Origin: Bacillota bacterium
GTDB lineage: Bacteria > Bacillota > Clostridia > Oscillospirales > Ruminococcaceae
Reading direction: 5' to 3'
Length of the DNA stretch: 6,882 nucleotides
Assembly (NCBI GenBank): GCA_023460535.1
Contig: JAEWPV010000008.1
Coordinates: 1-6,882 of the forward strand
Shown here: one piece after another, positions 5,782-6,882 of the stretch
How positions within the stretch are numbered: the stretch's first letter is position 1
Layout of the letters: every line of letters begins with the position of its first letter
Notes under the pieces: model-generated
Seen by the model: only the letters and a program-made list of their open reading frames with translations
The model's database searches: none
What the model was told of the DNA's origin: nothing
Program-made: the position numbers and the translations under genes

Positions 5782-6019
5782 AAGGAACTCCTTAAAAACG
5801 GAGTCAGTAAAAAGCTCTTATGGACAGAATACATGGATCAGAGAAAAGCTGAAGGACTTTAATGCGAAACTCTTTCAAAAGAAAGAGGGCAGCCGGTTAA
5901 GTCTCTTCCGCGACGAAGAACTGCCATTACTGGCTACATTACCTGCCACCCCGTATGAACTGGCGGACTGGAAACAGCTCACCGTTCAGTTCAATTATCA
6001 TGTAAAATGTTGTGCTTAA
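5764..6019 (+). pseudogene. istA: IS21-family transposase IstA, internally deleted and frameshifted remnant
   Basis: Two pieces of IstA are joined. The first (5773-5841) reads NIHKELLKNGVSKK then LLWTEYMDQ, from the region before the catalytic core. The second (about 5837-6004, another frame) reads IREKLKDFNAKLFQKKEGSR, then LFRDEELPLLATLPATPYEL and WKQLTVQFNYHV, from after the core. The whole DDE catalytic domain between them is deleted, with the join near 5837-5842. The homology stops after NYHV at about 6000, exactly where TGTAAAATG-type end repeats start, and a stop follows at 6017-6019. It cannot encode a working transposase. It lies in the same orientation as the istB fragment at the left but on the wrong side of it for a single intact IS21. 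Confidence 0.8.
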
Positions 6020-6116
6020 CATTTTATGTGAAATGGAAAGTTAGGTAAAATGTAAAGTTAAAGAAGAAATGTTCTCACTATACATCACTTTTCTTCAATT
6101 GACTTTACATTTTACC
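6001..6116. repeat. Right palindromic end block, with transposase-site-like repeats
   Basis: GGTAAAATGTAAAGT (6044-6058) and its exact reverse complement ACTTTACATTTTACC (6102-6116) are separated by 43 nt, forming a 73-bp palindromic unit of the same length as the left one (40-112). Bases 6026-6058 match the reverse complement of 98-130 at 31 of 33 positions, while the 43-nt centres are not similar. Extra motif copies lie at 6001-6009 (TGTAAAATG) and 6016-6026 (inverted, TTAACATTTTA). It begins where istA homology ends and closes 14 bp before the recombinase stop codon. This looks like the end of a mobile element with several protein-binding sites. The matching transposase is not in the window. 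Confidence 0.7.
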
Positions 6117-6130
6117 CGCAACAATTAGGC

Positions 6131-6882
6131 TTAACAGAGAGATTTCAACCAATCCATAAGGGAGTCATCCGAATGCCATTCAGGAACCTCATTTTTCCTG
6201 AATTCAGGATATGCAGCTTCAATAGCTTGTCGTTTCTGTGTGCTGTCACATCTGGCATAAATTTCGGTTGTAGATATTTCTACATGCCCAAGATAATCCC
6301 TGATATAGATTAGAGGGACACCTGCCTGTAGCATATGCATACTTTTGCTATGACGAAATCCATGCGGGGATACTGTTTCAGGTATCAGTGCCGGATGTGT
6401 GCTCCGTGCTAATGCAGCATATTTACTTAATATATAAGCAATCCCTGCCCGGGTTAACTTAGATTTATTACAGTTATAGAACAATGGGGCTCTTGAAATA
6501 TCTTTAACAACACTGTGAAACTCTTGAAGGTATCTACGGATTAATCCTACTGTTGGTTTCATTATCGGAATGATGCGTGTCTTACACCCCTTTCCTGTTA
6601 AACGAAGTGTAGACGGTTTTTCAAAACGGACATCATTTACACAGAGATCTGCTATCTCCTGAACCCTCGCAGCACTATCATACATAACGCTTAACAAAGT
6701 TAGATCACGGAGTCCAGATTTCGAGACTGCATCAATGGAGTCCAAGATTGCTTTTACGCCATCTAATGTAAGATATTCCACCCCTTTTTCTGGACACTTT
6801 TTCGGAGGAATTGCTAAAATCTGCTGGCATTGGTACATATAATCTGGAGTTTGCATCTGTAAATAACTAAAAAATGACTTTA
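6131..6882 (-). CDS. Tyrosine recombinase (Tn554/RIT-type integrase), 5' end outside the window
   Basis: The reading frame is open through the right edge (upstream residues read KSFFSYLQ before the internal ATG at 6856), so the N-terminal core-binding domain is cut off by the window, not truncated biologically. The visible catalytic domain has the complete active site, numbered from that internal Met: Arg64 in SAARVQE, Lys89 in LTGKG, His165 and Arg168 in HGFRH, His191 in DYLGH, and nucleophile Tyr200 in TTEIYAR. Such enzymes cut and rejoin DNA through a 3'-phosphotyrosine. The sequence style, especially EYLTLDGVKAIL and IPETVSPHGFRHSKSMHML, resembles the recombinases that occur in pairs or trios in Tn554 and RIT elements, so partner genes are expected just right of the window. 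It appears functional, unlike the other mobility genes here. Confidence 0.92.
   Translation of the reverse strand, partial: KSFFSYLQMQTPDYMYQCQQILAIPPKKCPEKGVEYLTLDGVKAILDSIDAVSKSGLRDLTLLSVMYDSAARVQEIADLCVNDVRFEKPSTLRLTGKGCKTRIIPIMKPTVGLIRRYLQEFHSVVKDISRAPLFYNCNKSKLTRAGIAYILSKYAALARSTHPALIPETVSPHGFRHSKSMHMLQAGVPLIYIRDYLGHVEISTTEIYARCDSTQKRQAIEAAYPEFRKNEVPEWHSDDSLMDWLKSLC

Noticed and set aside
6044..6116. Core attachment site of the neighbouring tyrosine recombinase
   Set aside because: The 15-bp arms are 43 nt apart, far wider than the 6-8 bp between core arms for tyrosine recombinases. A multi-site transposon end fits better.
34..6122. Target-site duplication flanking the inverted end blocks
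   Set aside because: The bases just outside 40 and 6116 show no matching short direct repeat, so a clean insertion cannot be shown.

Overview
The window looks like an accessory region of a low-GC Firmicute, most likely a clostridium or a Lachnospiraceae-type anaerobe. The evidence is strong AAGGAG ribosome binding sites, a consensus sigma-A promoter, very A/T-rich codon use in the central genes, and IS21, IS110 and Tn554/RIT-like sequences of the kind common in that group. No rRNA, tRNA or CRISPR array is visible.

Layout. Bases 1-280 hold a palindromic transposon-end-like block (40-130) and an antisense scrap of an ExeA/TniB-type AAA ATPase. Bases 280-about 785 are the 3' part of an IS21-family element: the C-terminal part of istB plus its structured non-coding tail. 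Bases 786-1213 (minus strand) are a decayed IS110-family transposase. Bases 1346-5544 are an apparently intact, much more A/T-rich four-gene block on the plus strand. Bases 5656-5781 hold a long imperfect inverted repeat and a possible 39-codon minus-strand ORF. Bases about 5764-6019 are an internally deleted istA remnant of IS21. Bases 6026-6116 are a second palindromic end block, inverted relative to the left one. The tyrosine recombinase gene from 6131 to the right edge is on the minus strand and its start lies outside the window.

The centre is the interesting part. A TTGACA-17-TAAAAT promoter and a strong RBS drive a secreted 250-residue protein with a lysine-rich pro-region and a Gly/Ser/Thr-rich, probably beta-rich C-terminal domain. 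Next come a hairpin-containing leader, a membrane-anchored 608-residue protein with alpha/alpha-toroid-like repeats, a 1-nt-overlapping membrane-anchored subtilisin-like (S8) protease with a complete Asp/His/Asn/Ser set, and a 144-residue lipoprotein. All four products are predicted to face the outside of the cell. The arrangement suggests an abundant secreted precursor matured or controlled by the surface protease, with the toroid protein as scaffold or partner and the lipoprotein as accessory or self-protection factor. I recognise the protease family. I do not recognise the other three as named families, and the joint function is inference.

The surroundings look like repeated mobile-element insertion and rearrangement. 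The IS21 pieces flank the cargo in direct orientation but in the order istB...istA. Both outer sides are closed by the same 91-bp end block in inverted orientation, so the whole 40-6116 segment may have moved as one unit.
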